A program made the translations under genes and the position numbers. A DNA stretch of 64,000 nucleotides from Phycisphaerae bacterium (GTDB lineage: Bacteria > Planctomycetota > Phycisphaerae > Tepidisphaerales > Tepidisphaeraceae): the NCBI GenBank assembly GCA_025924315.1, contig JAICIO010000022.1, positions 1 through 64,000 on the forward strand. The letters are read 5' to 3'. Position 1 is the first letter of the stretch. Each line of letters starts with the position of its first letter. The notes under the pieces are model-generated. The model did no database searches, was not told where the DNA came from, and saw only the letters and a program-made list of their open reading frames with translations. Positions 32,833 through 39,606 of the stretch are shown piece after piece.

Positions 32833-33429
32833 TTATGGAAGAAGCTGCTCGCGGAGGGCGCTTTGGGGGAAGTACTTCCCAATGCCGGCCGAGCTCTTGG
32901 CCTGGTTGACCAGCACAATGTTCTGGGCCGGGACATGGAACCGGGCCTGAAGCGTGTTCACGAGCTGGACGAGGCGGTGAAGCTGGGTTGGGGTCGGCCG
33001 GGTCTGGTCGAAGTCGCCGATCAGGCAGATGCTGATGCAGGCGGGGTCGATGCTCGCGCCGGCGGGGGCCTGAGCCGAGCTTTGCGTATCCCAGCGCTGG
33101 CCGATCTGGATCTCGCCGTCAACGGCGCCGTCGCCGTTACCAATTACAAAATGATCGGCGGGGATCGAGCGCGGATTGGTGATCGTCAGCGCGCTGCCAG
33201 AAGCGGTCCGGCTGTGGCGGATGTAGATGTACTTCCAGCGGTTCGTCTCGCAACGGGTCTTGGTCTGGAAAATGACGTCCATCGACTGCGGGGCGTCAAT
33301 CGCGAAGAGGCTGCTCGACGCATCGGGCGAAAGCGGGGCAGGCGCCAATGCCAGAAGCAACGCGCTGGTCAGCGTGAGAACGGCGATGAGGCTGGTGAAG
33401 ACGATGAATCTACGATGAGCTTTTTTCAC
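32833..33429 (-). CDS. Amidase_2/PGRP-like exported protein, catalytically degenerate
   Basis: 198 residues starting with GTG. The N-terminal segment (MKKAHRRFIVFTSLIAVLTL) is a signal peptide or anchor. The rest resembles N-acetylmuramoyl-L-alanine amidase/peptidoglycan-recognition proteins: KYIYIRHSRTASGSA, HFVIGNGDGAVDGEIQIG, SICLIGDFDQTRPTPTQLH and LVQLVNTLQARFHVP. The three expected zinc ligands appear missing: the first His of the HH(S/T) motif is Arg in RHS, and the distal His and Cys positions are NQAK and GKYF-like. It may bind peptidoglycan without cutting it. Assignment by eye only. Confidence 0.6.
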   Translation of the reverse strand: MKKAHRRFIVFTSLIAVLTLTSALLLALAPAPLSPDASSSLFAIDAPQSMDVIFQTKTRCETNRWKYIYIRHSRTASGSALTITNPRSIPADHFVIGNGDGAVDGEIQIGQRWDTQSSAQAPAGASIDPACISICLIGDFDQTRPTPTQLHRLVQLVNTLQARFHVPAQNIVLVNQAKSSAGIGKYFPQSALREQLLP

Positions 33430-33774
33430 GATTCCGCCCGGTCAGAATTCCATTCTGGAAGGGGTCGGCCAAGGACTTCCAAAGTCCGATAAAACCGCAC
33501 GTGGCCCTTCTGATCCTTCATCGGCCGAGGGTGCGAATACGCTTCTACAAAATATGGAAAATTTTGCCCGCGAAGAGCTTAAGTGCCGAGTTATCGCCCC
33601 GCAAGCGCGCAATGGACGGATTACGCGGAAAAAGCTGCGCGGGTTCTGAGAGATTATGAGACAGAAGCAAGACGGCGGTCAGTCTTGTAGGGTCCGCTTC
33701 AGCGGACCGGTTACTACGTCGTTCGCGGCAAGAATAACCGGTCCGCTGAAGCGGACCCTACGAAAGACAAATCA
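33430..33774. other. Gene-free stretch with a palindrome
   Basis: 345 bases between minus-strand genes. The only recognisable feature is the repeat at 33689-33761. The region beside the amidase-like gene must carry its promoter. No other structure was recognised. Confidence 0.35.
33689..33761. repeat. GTAGGGTCCGCTTCAGCGG-family inverted repeat, copy 6
   Basis: Two clean 28-base arms flank a loop of about 17 bases. The repeat lies just downstream of the minus-strand VWA-like gene and could terminate it. Confidence 0.92.
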
Positions 33775-34752
33775 TCATTGCCCGGCGGCGCGGAGGTCGG
33801 CGGGGCTGATAACGTGAAACTCGCCGCCGGTCTTTGTCGCGATGTCGCGCAGGGCGGAATTGGTCCCACCATCACCGAGCGCGAACGTGTGGATCTTGAT
33901 CGGCTTGTTCTTGCGAATGTCGAGGACCGTCTTCGCGAAGCTGTCGTCGAGCTGCCAACCTTTGCCCGTCGCCAGCACGATGACGGCCGGATCGGACGCG
34001 ACTGCTCGCGTCATCGCGCTCGTGACGTCGGTTTGACCAAACGCCGAAACTTCATCAAACAGTTTCTCGCACGCCTGGACGTTGTCTTTCGTCGCGTAGG
34101 TCGTTCCGCGAGAGGGATAGGCTTCATCGGAGCCGTTGTTCCAAAAGACAACCTGGAACTTTCGGTCCGATCCGAGCGACTCGAGCGAGCGATAGCACGC
34201 TTCTTTCAGATGCCCGAACAGCTCGCGCGTGCTGTCCCCGCGATCGAGGACGTACACCACGCTCGGAACATCAAGGTCCACACCACAAAACGTCGGTTCA
34301 CGTACGACAGGCGCCGCAGTCGCTTGCGGTTTCGCAGAGGAAGACGCGTTCGTTCCGTGCATGACGTACCAGACTCCGAGCGCGGTGAGCAGAAAGACAA
34401 TCACCCCGCAAATCAGCAGAGAAACCACGAGGCTCTTTTTGGGAGGCGCGACAGACGCTTCAGGCACGGAGCTGGGCGCGTGACGCAACCGTCGCGAGGT
34501 AAGCCCGCTGCTCGCGACGATGTCCGCGAGTTCATCGAGTCCGCTGCTCGGCGCGGGGGGAGCGGGCTCCGCTCGTCCGGGTTGGACGTGAAGGGTTTTC
34601 GTGTTGGCGGTTCCCCCGGACATCGCCTTACGCTTGAGATGCGATCGAACAGTCTGAATCGTCCCGCAATGCTGACACCGGCACGCACCGCCCGCGAAGG
34701 CTTCGTCCATCTCCAGGGTCGCGTGGCATTGGGTGCAGGTGAGAGTGATCAT
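33775..34752 (-). CDS. VWA-like protein with an N-terminal MJ0042-type zinc finger
   Basis: 325 residues. Residues 1-35 carry a four-cysteine finger (LTCTQCHATLEMD, then CRCQHCG) typical of planctomycete membrane proteins. A Pro/Ala-rich linker and a transmembrane helix (about 110-130, VVSLLICGVIVFLLTALGVW) follow. The C-terminal domain has VVYVLDRGDSTRELFG, TDVTSAMTRAVASDPAVIVL and IKIHTFALGDGG, resembling a von Willebrand A domain with an altered MIDAS (DRGDS instead of DxSxS). The domain order suggests a cytoplasmic finger and an external VWA. Role unknown, perhaps protein-protein binding. Confidence 0.78.
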   Translation of the reverse strand: MITLTCTQCHATLEMDEAFAGGACRCQHCGTIQTVRSHLKRKAMSGGTANTKTLHVQPGRAEPAPPAPSSGLDELADIVASSGLTSRRLRHAPSSVPEASVAPPKKSLVVSLLICGVIVFLLTALGVWYVMHGTNASSSAKPQATAAPVVREPTFCGVDLDVPSVVYVLDRGDSTRELFGHLKEACYRSLESLGSDRKFQVVFWNNGSDEAYPSRGTTYATKDNVQACEKLFDEVSAFGQTDVTSAMTRAVASDPAVIVLATGKGWQLDDSFAKTVLDIRKNKPIKIHTFALGDGGTNSALRDIATKTGGEFHVISPADLRAAGQ

Positions 34753-34758
34753 GTCGTA

Positions 34759-34832
34759 AGGATGAATTATGAAGGATGAAGGATGAATTCAGAAACGCCT
34801 AACTTCATCCTTCATAATTCATCTTTCATCCC
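34759..34832. repeat. Heptamer-iterated hairpin D (word GGATGAA)
   Basis: The left arm reads GGATGAA TTATGAA GGATGAA GGATGAA. The right arm reads TTCATCC TTCATAA TTCATCT TTCATCC. About 17 bases separate the arms. It is located between the sppA-like gene and the VWA-like gene, both on the minus strand. Confidence 0.9.
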
Positions 34833-34836
34833 TCGT

Positions 34837-35814
34837 TCAGGGGTTCCAGATGTAATAGAAGCCCTTGCCGAGAAACAAGCCGGTTTCGGGAAGATCTAAA
34901 TGTAATACGTTTGCCTGCGGCACCGGTGCGTTAGTGCTGGCATAGATGGAGCCGTTGTAACCATACGGCCGTTTGTACATCACGACCTTCGCATTTGGCG
35001 CGTTCGCTTTTTGTTTCGCGAGATCGATCGCGTCTTCGAGCAGTCCGACGCGATCGACGAGGCCAATCGCCAGTGCCTGTTCGCCGCTGAATACCCGGCC
35101 GTCAGTCGCAGTCGGAAGATTCTGCTTGCTCAGATTCTTTCGATTTGTCGTTACGACGCTTTTGAATCGCGCGAAATAGTCGTCGACCATTCCCTGCATC
35201 AGCTCGCGCTCTTGTGGCGTGACGGGTTTGAACGGCGAGCCCATGTCCTTGAACTGCCCGCTCTTCACTGCACTGCTGTAGATGCCGATCTTCGCGAGGC
35301 CCTGCGAGGCATCGAAGGTGTTGAAGATCACGCCGATGCTTCCGACGATGCTCGTCGGATTGGCGACGATCTCATCCGAAGCGCAGCTGACGTAATACGC
35401 GCCGCTGGCGCAGACCTCCTGGCACGAAGCGATCACCGGCTTGTGCGTCTTGGCTTTGAAGCGCTGAATCTCCTGATACATGGTGTCGGACGCGGTGACC
35501 GTTCCGCCGGGGGAATTCACGCGCAACACGACGGCCTTCACCGACGGATCCTGCTCGGCCATTTGCAGTTGTTGGGTGAAGAGGCTGACGACGTTCTCGG
35601 TCGGCTGAAGAAATCCGCCGGTGCGGACGTTGGCGAGCATGCCTTCGACTTCGATCATCGCGATCTTCGGCTGCGACCAGCCATGCCCTTCGGCGACATC
35701 GATTTCTTCGAGTCGATTCGTGTTCTGAACCGGCGTGATGAGCAAACTGGGCGCGCCGCAACCGACGAGATTGAACAGCGCGAGCACAACAACTGCGAAA
35801 AGCAAACGACGCAT
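34837..35814 (-). CDS. sppA: Signal peptide peptidase SppA-like serine protease, lipoprotein
   Basis: 325 residues. The signal peptide ends in LVGCG, a lipobox, so the mature protein is probably lipid-anchored; classical SppA is held by a membrane helix instead. The ClpP/crotonase-like peptidase domain has VLRVNSPGGTVTASDTMYQE, VCASGAYYVSCASDEIVANP (the nucleophile Ser of ASGxYY) and SGQFKDMGSP (the catalytic Lys, as in the KSGxxKD motif). The length corresponds to the short bacterial SppA form. It is expected to digest released signal peptides or membrane-protein fragments outside the cytoplasm. Confidence 0.88.
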   Translation of the reverse strand: MRRLLFAVVVLALFNLVGCGAPSLLITPVQNTNRLEEIDVAEGHGWSQPKIAMIEVEGMLANVRTGGFLQPTENVVSLFTQQLQMAEQDPSVKAVVLRVNSPGGTVTASDTMYQEIQRFKAKTHKPVIASCQEVCASGAYYVSCASDEIVANPTSIVGSIGVIFNTFDASQGLAKIGIYSSAVKSGQFKDMGSPFKPVTPQERELMQGMVDDYFARFKSVVTTNRKNLSKQNLPTATDGRVFSGEQALAIGLVDRVGLLEDAIDLAKQKANAPNAKVVMYKRPYGYNGSIYASTNAPVPQANVLHLDLPETGLFLGKGFYYIWNP

Positions 35815-35868
35815 ACGACCACCACAAGCTAGAATTGAATCCGTCCAAACGAGGCGGGAATCTTACCG

Positions 35869-36249
35869 ATGGCTTATCGAGTGAGCAAAACAGAGTTCAT
35901 GGATCTGGTCGACGCGGCCGTGAGCGACCTGCCGGAGGAGTTCGCACAGTTTCTGGAGGAAGTCCCGATCGAAGTACATGAGGTACCGACGTCCGCCCAG
36001 CAAGCGCGCCTGAACGTGCGAAGAGGAAATTTGCTGCTGGGACTGTATGTTGGTCGCCCGCGAACGCGTCGAAGCGTGGAGGACAGCGGGGCAATGCCGG
36101 ACGTGATCTACCTCTTCCAGCGGAACATCGAATCGATCTGCAACTCGGAAGGGGAACTCGTGGACCAGGTCCGCAAGACAGTGCTGCACGAGATCGGCCA
36201 TCATTTCGGCATGAGCGAAGAGGATCTGGACGCGCTCGGGTATGGTTGA
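35869..36249 (+). CDS. Small HExxH metallopeptidase (DUF1025 type)
   Basis: 126 residues. The zinc-binding motif is VLHEIGHHFGMSEEDLD near the C-terminus, the form seen in the minimal zincin family (DUF1025, TTHA0227-like), where a downstream aspartate or glutamate completes the site. The N-terminal part (YRVSKTEFMDLVDAAVSDLP) resembles the family as well. It is cytoplasmic by sequence. Substrates of these proteins are not known. It is divergent from the sppA-like gene, with a 54-base gap. Confidence 0.85.
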   Translation: MAYRVSKTEFMDLVDAAVSDLPEEFAQFLEEVPIEVHEVPTSAQQARLNVRRGNLLLGLYVGRPRTRRSVEDSGAMPDVIYLFQRNIESICNSEGELVDQVRKTVLHEIGHHFGMSEEDLDALGYG

Positions 36250-36269
36250 GCGAGGTTTTCGCTACTTTC

Positions 36270-36326
36270 GTAGGGTGTGCTTCAGCACACTATTTGTTGA
36301 AGACGGTGTGCTGAAGCACACCCTAC
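36270..36326. repeat. GTAGGGTGTGCTTCAGCACA palindrome, copy 1
   Basis: Short-form relative of the CCGCTTCAGCGG family: arms GTAGGGTGTGCTTCAGCACA and inverted, with a loop of about 15 bases. The second copy is at 37497-37553, so the pair brackets the first HlyD gene. Confidence 0.9.
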
Positions 36327-36346
36327 GGAACTTGGTGGCGAAGCCC

Positions 36347-36352
36347 TATAAT
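36347..36352 (+). promoter_or_regulatory. Possible -10 box TATAAT
   Basis: A perfect TATAAT hexamer lies 237 bases before the first HlyD gene. The -35 region at 17-base spacing is poor (TACGGA), so this is only a candidate for the promoter of the export-like cluster. Confidence 0.3.
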
Positions 36353-36588
36353 CTCGCGAAATTTACAACTGCCCGCGACGTCTGTAGTTAAGCCTTAAAG
36401 CTGCTCTGTGATGTCGGCCGATGGTGCATAAGATCAGCGTTTTTGCGGGTTTCGGGTGACGTCGCGATCTTGATGCAAAAGCCGAGTTTTTATACGAACC
36501 GCCCTACATTATTGCCGTTGTAGATAGGGGCGTTTGGTGGATCGAGCACCGGTTCGCGCGTCTGCCTGAGTTGGAAAGGATTGTCATA

Positions 36589-37485
36589 ATGGAACTTACG
36601 ATTCGCCGCCACGCCTTGGTCGTGGCAATGCTGATCCTCACGATTGGCGTGGCCACCTCGTCTGTGCTCGCGGATTCGTCTGCTTCCGGGCAGACAACCA
36701 TCGGGTACACGCGTCCCTGGAAGAAATCCAAGGTCGCTTTCGCGGGCATCGGCGTGGTCAGCCAGATCCCCGTGAAGGAAGGCGACACGATCACGGAACA
36801 TCAACTGCTGATGAGCCAACTCGACAGCATCGAGCAAAAAGAGCTCGAATTGCTGCAATTACAGGCAGCCTCGACGGCTAAGATCAAGGCCGCCGACTTC
36901 GACCTGTCGGTGAAGACGAGCGCGTTCCACCGAAAAGAGCAGCAATTCAAGCTCAACGCCGCCACCCAACAGGAGCTGGAAGAGGCGGAAGGCAGCATGA
37001 AGGAAGCGGAGCAAAACCTGACGGCTGCGAAAGAAGAGAAGCAGCAGGCTGGCAAGAAAGCGGAAGAGCAGCAGGCGAAGATCGATCAAATGAAGTTGCT
37101 GGCGCCGTTTGCGGGCCAGGTTCAGAAGATCACCGCGAACCTCGGTGAAGCGAGCGGTCCGCAGAGCCAGGACGGCGCGATCACCATCGTCGATAACAGC
37201 ACGCTGTGGATCGACTGCCCCGAACTTCCAACGGCTGAAACGAATCAACTGAAGGTCGGCCAGGAACTTCAGGTGAAGTACGGCCAGGACAAAGATTGGC
37301 AGAAGGCGAAGATCATCTACTTCGCGCCGGAAGCCGACGCGGGCGGCCAGACACGGATGTTCCGCCTGGAGATGACGAATCCGAATAACGTGGCGTCGGG
37401 TCAACAGGTGACCGTGAAGCTGCCGGACAACATCGCCCAGGCGACAGCGCCGCAGCAGGAAGCCAGCGCACAGGCCGGGAAGTAA
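36589..37485 (+). CDS. HlyD-family periplasmic adaptor
   Basis: 298 residues. ATG 36589 was chosen because GGAAAGGA lies about eight bases upstream; an earlier in-frame start at 36571 is weaker. A signal peptide ends near SSVLADS. The first lipoyl-like half has GIGVVSQIPVKEGDTITEHQ. A long helical hairpin rich in Gln, Glu and Lys (about 85-165) is followed by the second half, MKLLAPFAGQVQKITANLGE. This is the membrane-fusion-protein layout of efflux and type I secretion adaptors. It is the first gene of a four-gene cluster and probably bridges the envelope for it. Confidence 0.82.
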   Translation: MELTIRRHALVVAMLILTIGVATSSVLADSSASGQTTIGYTRPWKKSKVAFAGIGVVSQIPVKEGDTITEHQLLMSQLDSIEQKELELLQLQAASTAKIKAADFDLSVKTSAFHRKEQQFKLNAATQQELEEAEGSMKEAEQNLTAAKEEKQQAGKKAEEQQAKIDQMKLLAPFAGQVQKITANLGEASGPQSQDGAITIVDNSTLWIDCPELPTAETNQLKVGQELQVKYGQDKDWQKAKIIYFAPEADAGGQTRMFRLEMTNPNNVASGQQVTVKLPDNIAQATAPQQEASAQAGK

Positions 37486-37496
37486 GTTTGTGATCT

Positions 37497-37553
37497 GTAG
37501 GGTGTGCTTCAGCACACCGGACTTGAATGATGGTGTGCTGAAGCACGCCCTAC
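37497..37553. repeat. GTAGGGTGTGCTTCAGCACA palindrome, copy 2
   Basis: Its arms are GTAGGGTGTGCTTCAGCACA and inverted, with one mismatch. It lies in the 81-base gap between the first and second genes of the HlyD/M50/SecA-like cluster. Confidence 0.9.
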
Positions 37554-37566
37554 GACGGAGAACGCC

Positions 37567-39513
37567 GTGGCAATTGTCGAATCACAATCGGGCGAGCAGG
37601 AACAAAAACAGCAACAGCAACAACAGCAGCAGCAAGGCGGCCCCTTGTCGCGGAACAAGATCGTTCAGCGGCTGCTCGCCGCGGGATCGAACCTGCCCGC
37701 GTTCATCCAGGAACTGCTTACCGCGCAGGCTGTCACGGTCGTCGGCACCGAGGCCGCGGGCTTCCTCATCGAACCGGACCGCGAAAAGGGCGGCGCGCAT
37801 CTCAAGCTGATCGCGCACATCCGTCCTGACGACAGCACTCCGGAAGTTCGCCAGGCCGCCGTGAACGCGTTCGCGGAACTGATCCGCCCGTGCGTCCAGC
37901 AAGGCCGTGACGGCGCCATCGAAATCGACAACCCCGGCGATAACGTCGAACCGCAATATTGCCTAGTCACGCTTCTGCGCAGCGAAGGAAATGTCGTCGC
38001 GGTTTCGGCCGTGATCACCCGTTGCCGCGACGCCGAACGCGCTCAGCAGCGCCTGATGTCGATGGAAATGGTGGCGGGGTATTTCGAAGTCTATTCGCTT
38101 CGTCGCAAGTCGGAACAAACCGGCGCGATCGCTCAAAGCCACCAGCACGTGCTTCAGCTCGCGACCGCGGTTGCGACTGCGGACGGGTTTGAATCCGCCG
38201 CGATGAACCTTTGCAACGAGCTCGCCGCCCGCACCGGCGCGACGCGCGTGAGCATCGGCTGGCTCAAGGGCAAGAACATCAAGCTCAAGGCGATGAGCCA
38301 CACCGAGCAGTTTGACCGCAAGCAGGAACTGTCCGTCGCGATCGAAAAGGCGATGGAAGAGTGTCTCGATCAGGAAGAAATCGTTCAATACGAAGCGGAT
38401 GGCACCGGATCGGAAAACGTCTCGCGCGCGGCGCAGGCGCTGTCGAAGATGCAGGGCGGAACAGGGATCATCTCGCTGCCCTTGCGTCGCAAGGAAGACA
38501 TTCACGGCGTGGTGACGCTCGAGTTTCCGCCGAACTATAAGCTCGCCCCGCAGGCGGCGACCGGCCTTGCCGTCGCGGCCGAATTGCTCGCGCCGCAGCT
38601 GTACGATCGCTACGAAAACGATCGCTACATCATCACCAAGATGGGCATCAGCACCCGCGAAGGTGTGAAGCTCGCGATCGGTCCGAAGCACTGGATCGCG
38701 AAGCTGGTGATCGCTGCTGTCATCGCCGTGATCGTCGCGGTTTGCGTCATCAAGGTGACGTATCACGTGACCGCGCCGTTCGCGTTCGCCGCAACCGATC
38801 CACGAAAGGTGGGCGCGCCGTTCGAAGGCATCATCGCGAAGGTTTACAAAGACGTCAGCTCCAGTCCCGCGGATCGCATCGTCAAGAAGGGCGAGCCGCT
38901 GCTCGAGCTCGAAACGTATCCGCTGAAACTCGAGCTGAACAAGGCCAAGACGCTCGCGGCGCAGAAGCGCGTGGAAGCGAGCGCCCATATGGCGAAAGGT
39001 GAGAACTCCGAAGCGCTGCAGGCGCGCAAGGAAGCCGAAGCGGCCGACGCCGATGCGAGCCTCGCCCAGTGGAAGATCGACAACGCGATCATTCGCGCTC
39101 CGATCGACGGCGAAATCCTTACCGGCAACAACAAGGAAAAGATCCTTGCCCCGGTGAAGCAGGGCGAAGAGCTCTACACCGTCGCCGATCGCAGCCAGCT
39201 TCGCGCCGAACTCTCGGTTCCCGAGCGCGACGTGCAGGAGCTTGTCGAAGGGCAGAAGGGCCAGCTCACCAGCAATTCGGATCCCGGCCGCGAATTCCCG
39301 TTCACGGTCGATACGATCTTCCCGGAAGCCGAATCGAAGGAAGGCGCCAACTTCTTCAAGGTCTACGCCAACATCGACAGCCCGCTGAGCCCCGAGTGGC
39401 GCCCCGGTCTGCAAGGCGAAGCGAACGTGAACATCGAAAAGCGCCGCATCGTCTGGATCTGGACCCACAAGTTTACCGAATGGGTCGAGCTCGAGATGTG
39501 GAAGCTGTTCTAA
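37567..39513 (+). CDS. GAF-domain membrane protein with HlyD-like extracytoplasmic part
   Basis: 648 residues, GTG start. A glutamine run (residues 14-23) opens the protein. Residues about 30-175 are an uncharacterised domain. A GAF-like domain spans about 195-355, with LATAVATADGFESAAMNLCN and GATRVSIGWLKGKNI. A transmembrane helix follows at about 376-400 (KLVIAAVIAVIVAVCVIKVT). Beyond it is a HlyD/biotinyl-lipoyl region, with GAPFEGIIAKVYKDV, a coiled-coil hairpin to about 500, and IRAPIDGEILTG. The topology puts GAF inside and the adaptor outside. It may sense a cytoplasmic signal and couple it to the adaptor. It is second in the cluster. Confidence 0.8.
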   Translation: MAIVESQSGEQEQKQQQQQQQQQGGPLSRNKIVQRLLAAGSNLPAFIQELLTAQAVTVVGTEAAGFLIEPDREKGGAHLKLIAHIRPDDSTPEVRQAAVNAFAELIRPCVQQGRDGAIEIDNPGDNVEPQYCLVTLLRSEGNVVAVSAVITRCRDAERAQQRLMSMEMVAGYFEVYSLRRKSEQTGAIAQSHQHVLQLATAVATADGFESAAMNLCNELAARTGATRVSIGWLKGKNIKLKAMSHTEQFDRKQELSVAIEKAMEECLDQEEIVQYEADGTGSENVSRAAQALSKMQGGTGIISLPLRRKEDIHGVVTLEFPPNYKLAPQAATGLAVAAELLAPQLYDRYENDRYIITKMGISTREGVKLAIGPKHWIAKLVIAAVIAVIVAVCVIKVTYHVTAPFAFAATDPRKVGAPFEGIIAKVYKDVSSSPADRIVKKGEPLLELETYPLKLELNKAKTLAAQKRVEASAHMAKGENSEALQARKEAEAADADASLAQWKIDNAIIRAPIDGEILTGNNKEKILAPVKQGEELYTVADRSQLRAELSVPERDVQELVEGQKGQLTSNSDPGREFPFTVDTIFPEAESKEGANFFKVYANIDSPLSPEWRPGLQGEANVNIEKRRIVWIWTHKFTEWVELEMWKLF

Positions 39514-39520
39514 TTTGCAT

Positions 39521-39606
39521 GTTGCGTGTGGCGGGTTGCTCGTTGAAGTGATTCGTCGCACGCAGTTCCCAACAAGCAACACGCAACAAGCAACAAGCAG
39601 TCAGCA
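39521..39606. repeat. Heptamer-iterated hairpin E (word ACAAGCA)
   Basis: The left arm contains GTTGCGT GTGGCGG GTTGCTC GTTGAAG. The right arm has ACAAGCA ACACGCA ACAAGCA ACAAGCA. It lies between the second and third genes of the export-like cluster and reaches the M50 start codon. Confidence 0.85.

Larger units (their letters stand above)
36250..36588. other. Leader region of the HlyD/M50/SecA-like cluster
   Basis: 339 bases. It contains a palindrome at 36270-36326 and, downstream, AT-rich sequence with a TATAAT match at 36347-36352 lacking a clear -35 partner. No protein-like frame was seen. The GGAAAGGA site at 36573 belongs to the following gene. Confidence 0.4.

Noticed and set aside
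34759-34832. The GGATGAA repeats as a CRISPR array
   Set aside because: The unit is 7 bases without spacers and is inverted in the second half, so it is a hairpin and not a CRISPR.
36347-36352. TATAAT as a firm promoter of the export cluster
   Set aside because: No acceptable -35 box at the proper spacing and 237 bases to the first gene; kept only as a weak candidate.
37963-39582. A 539-residue minus-strand frame opposite the GAF-HlyD gene
   Set aside because: Typical antisense shadow of a GC-rich gene, with no domain or start signal.
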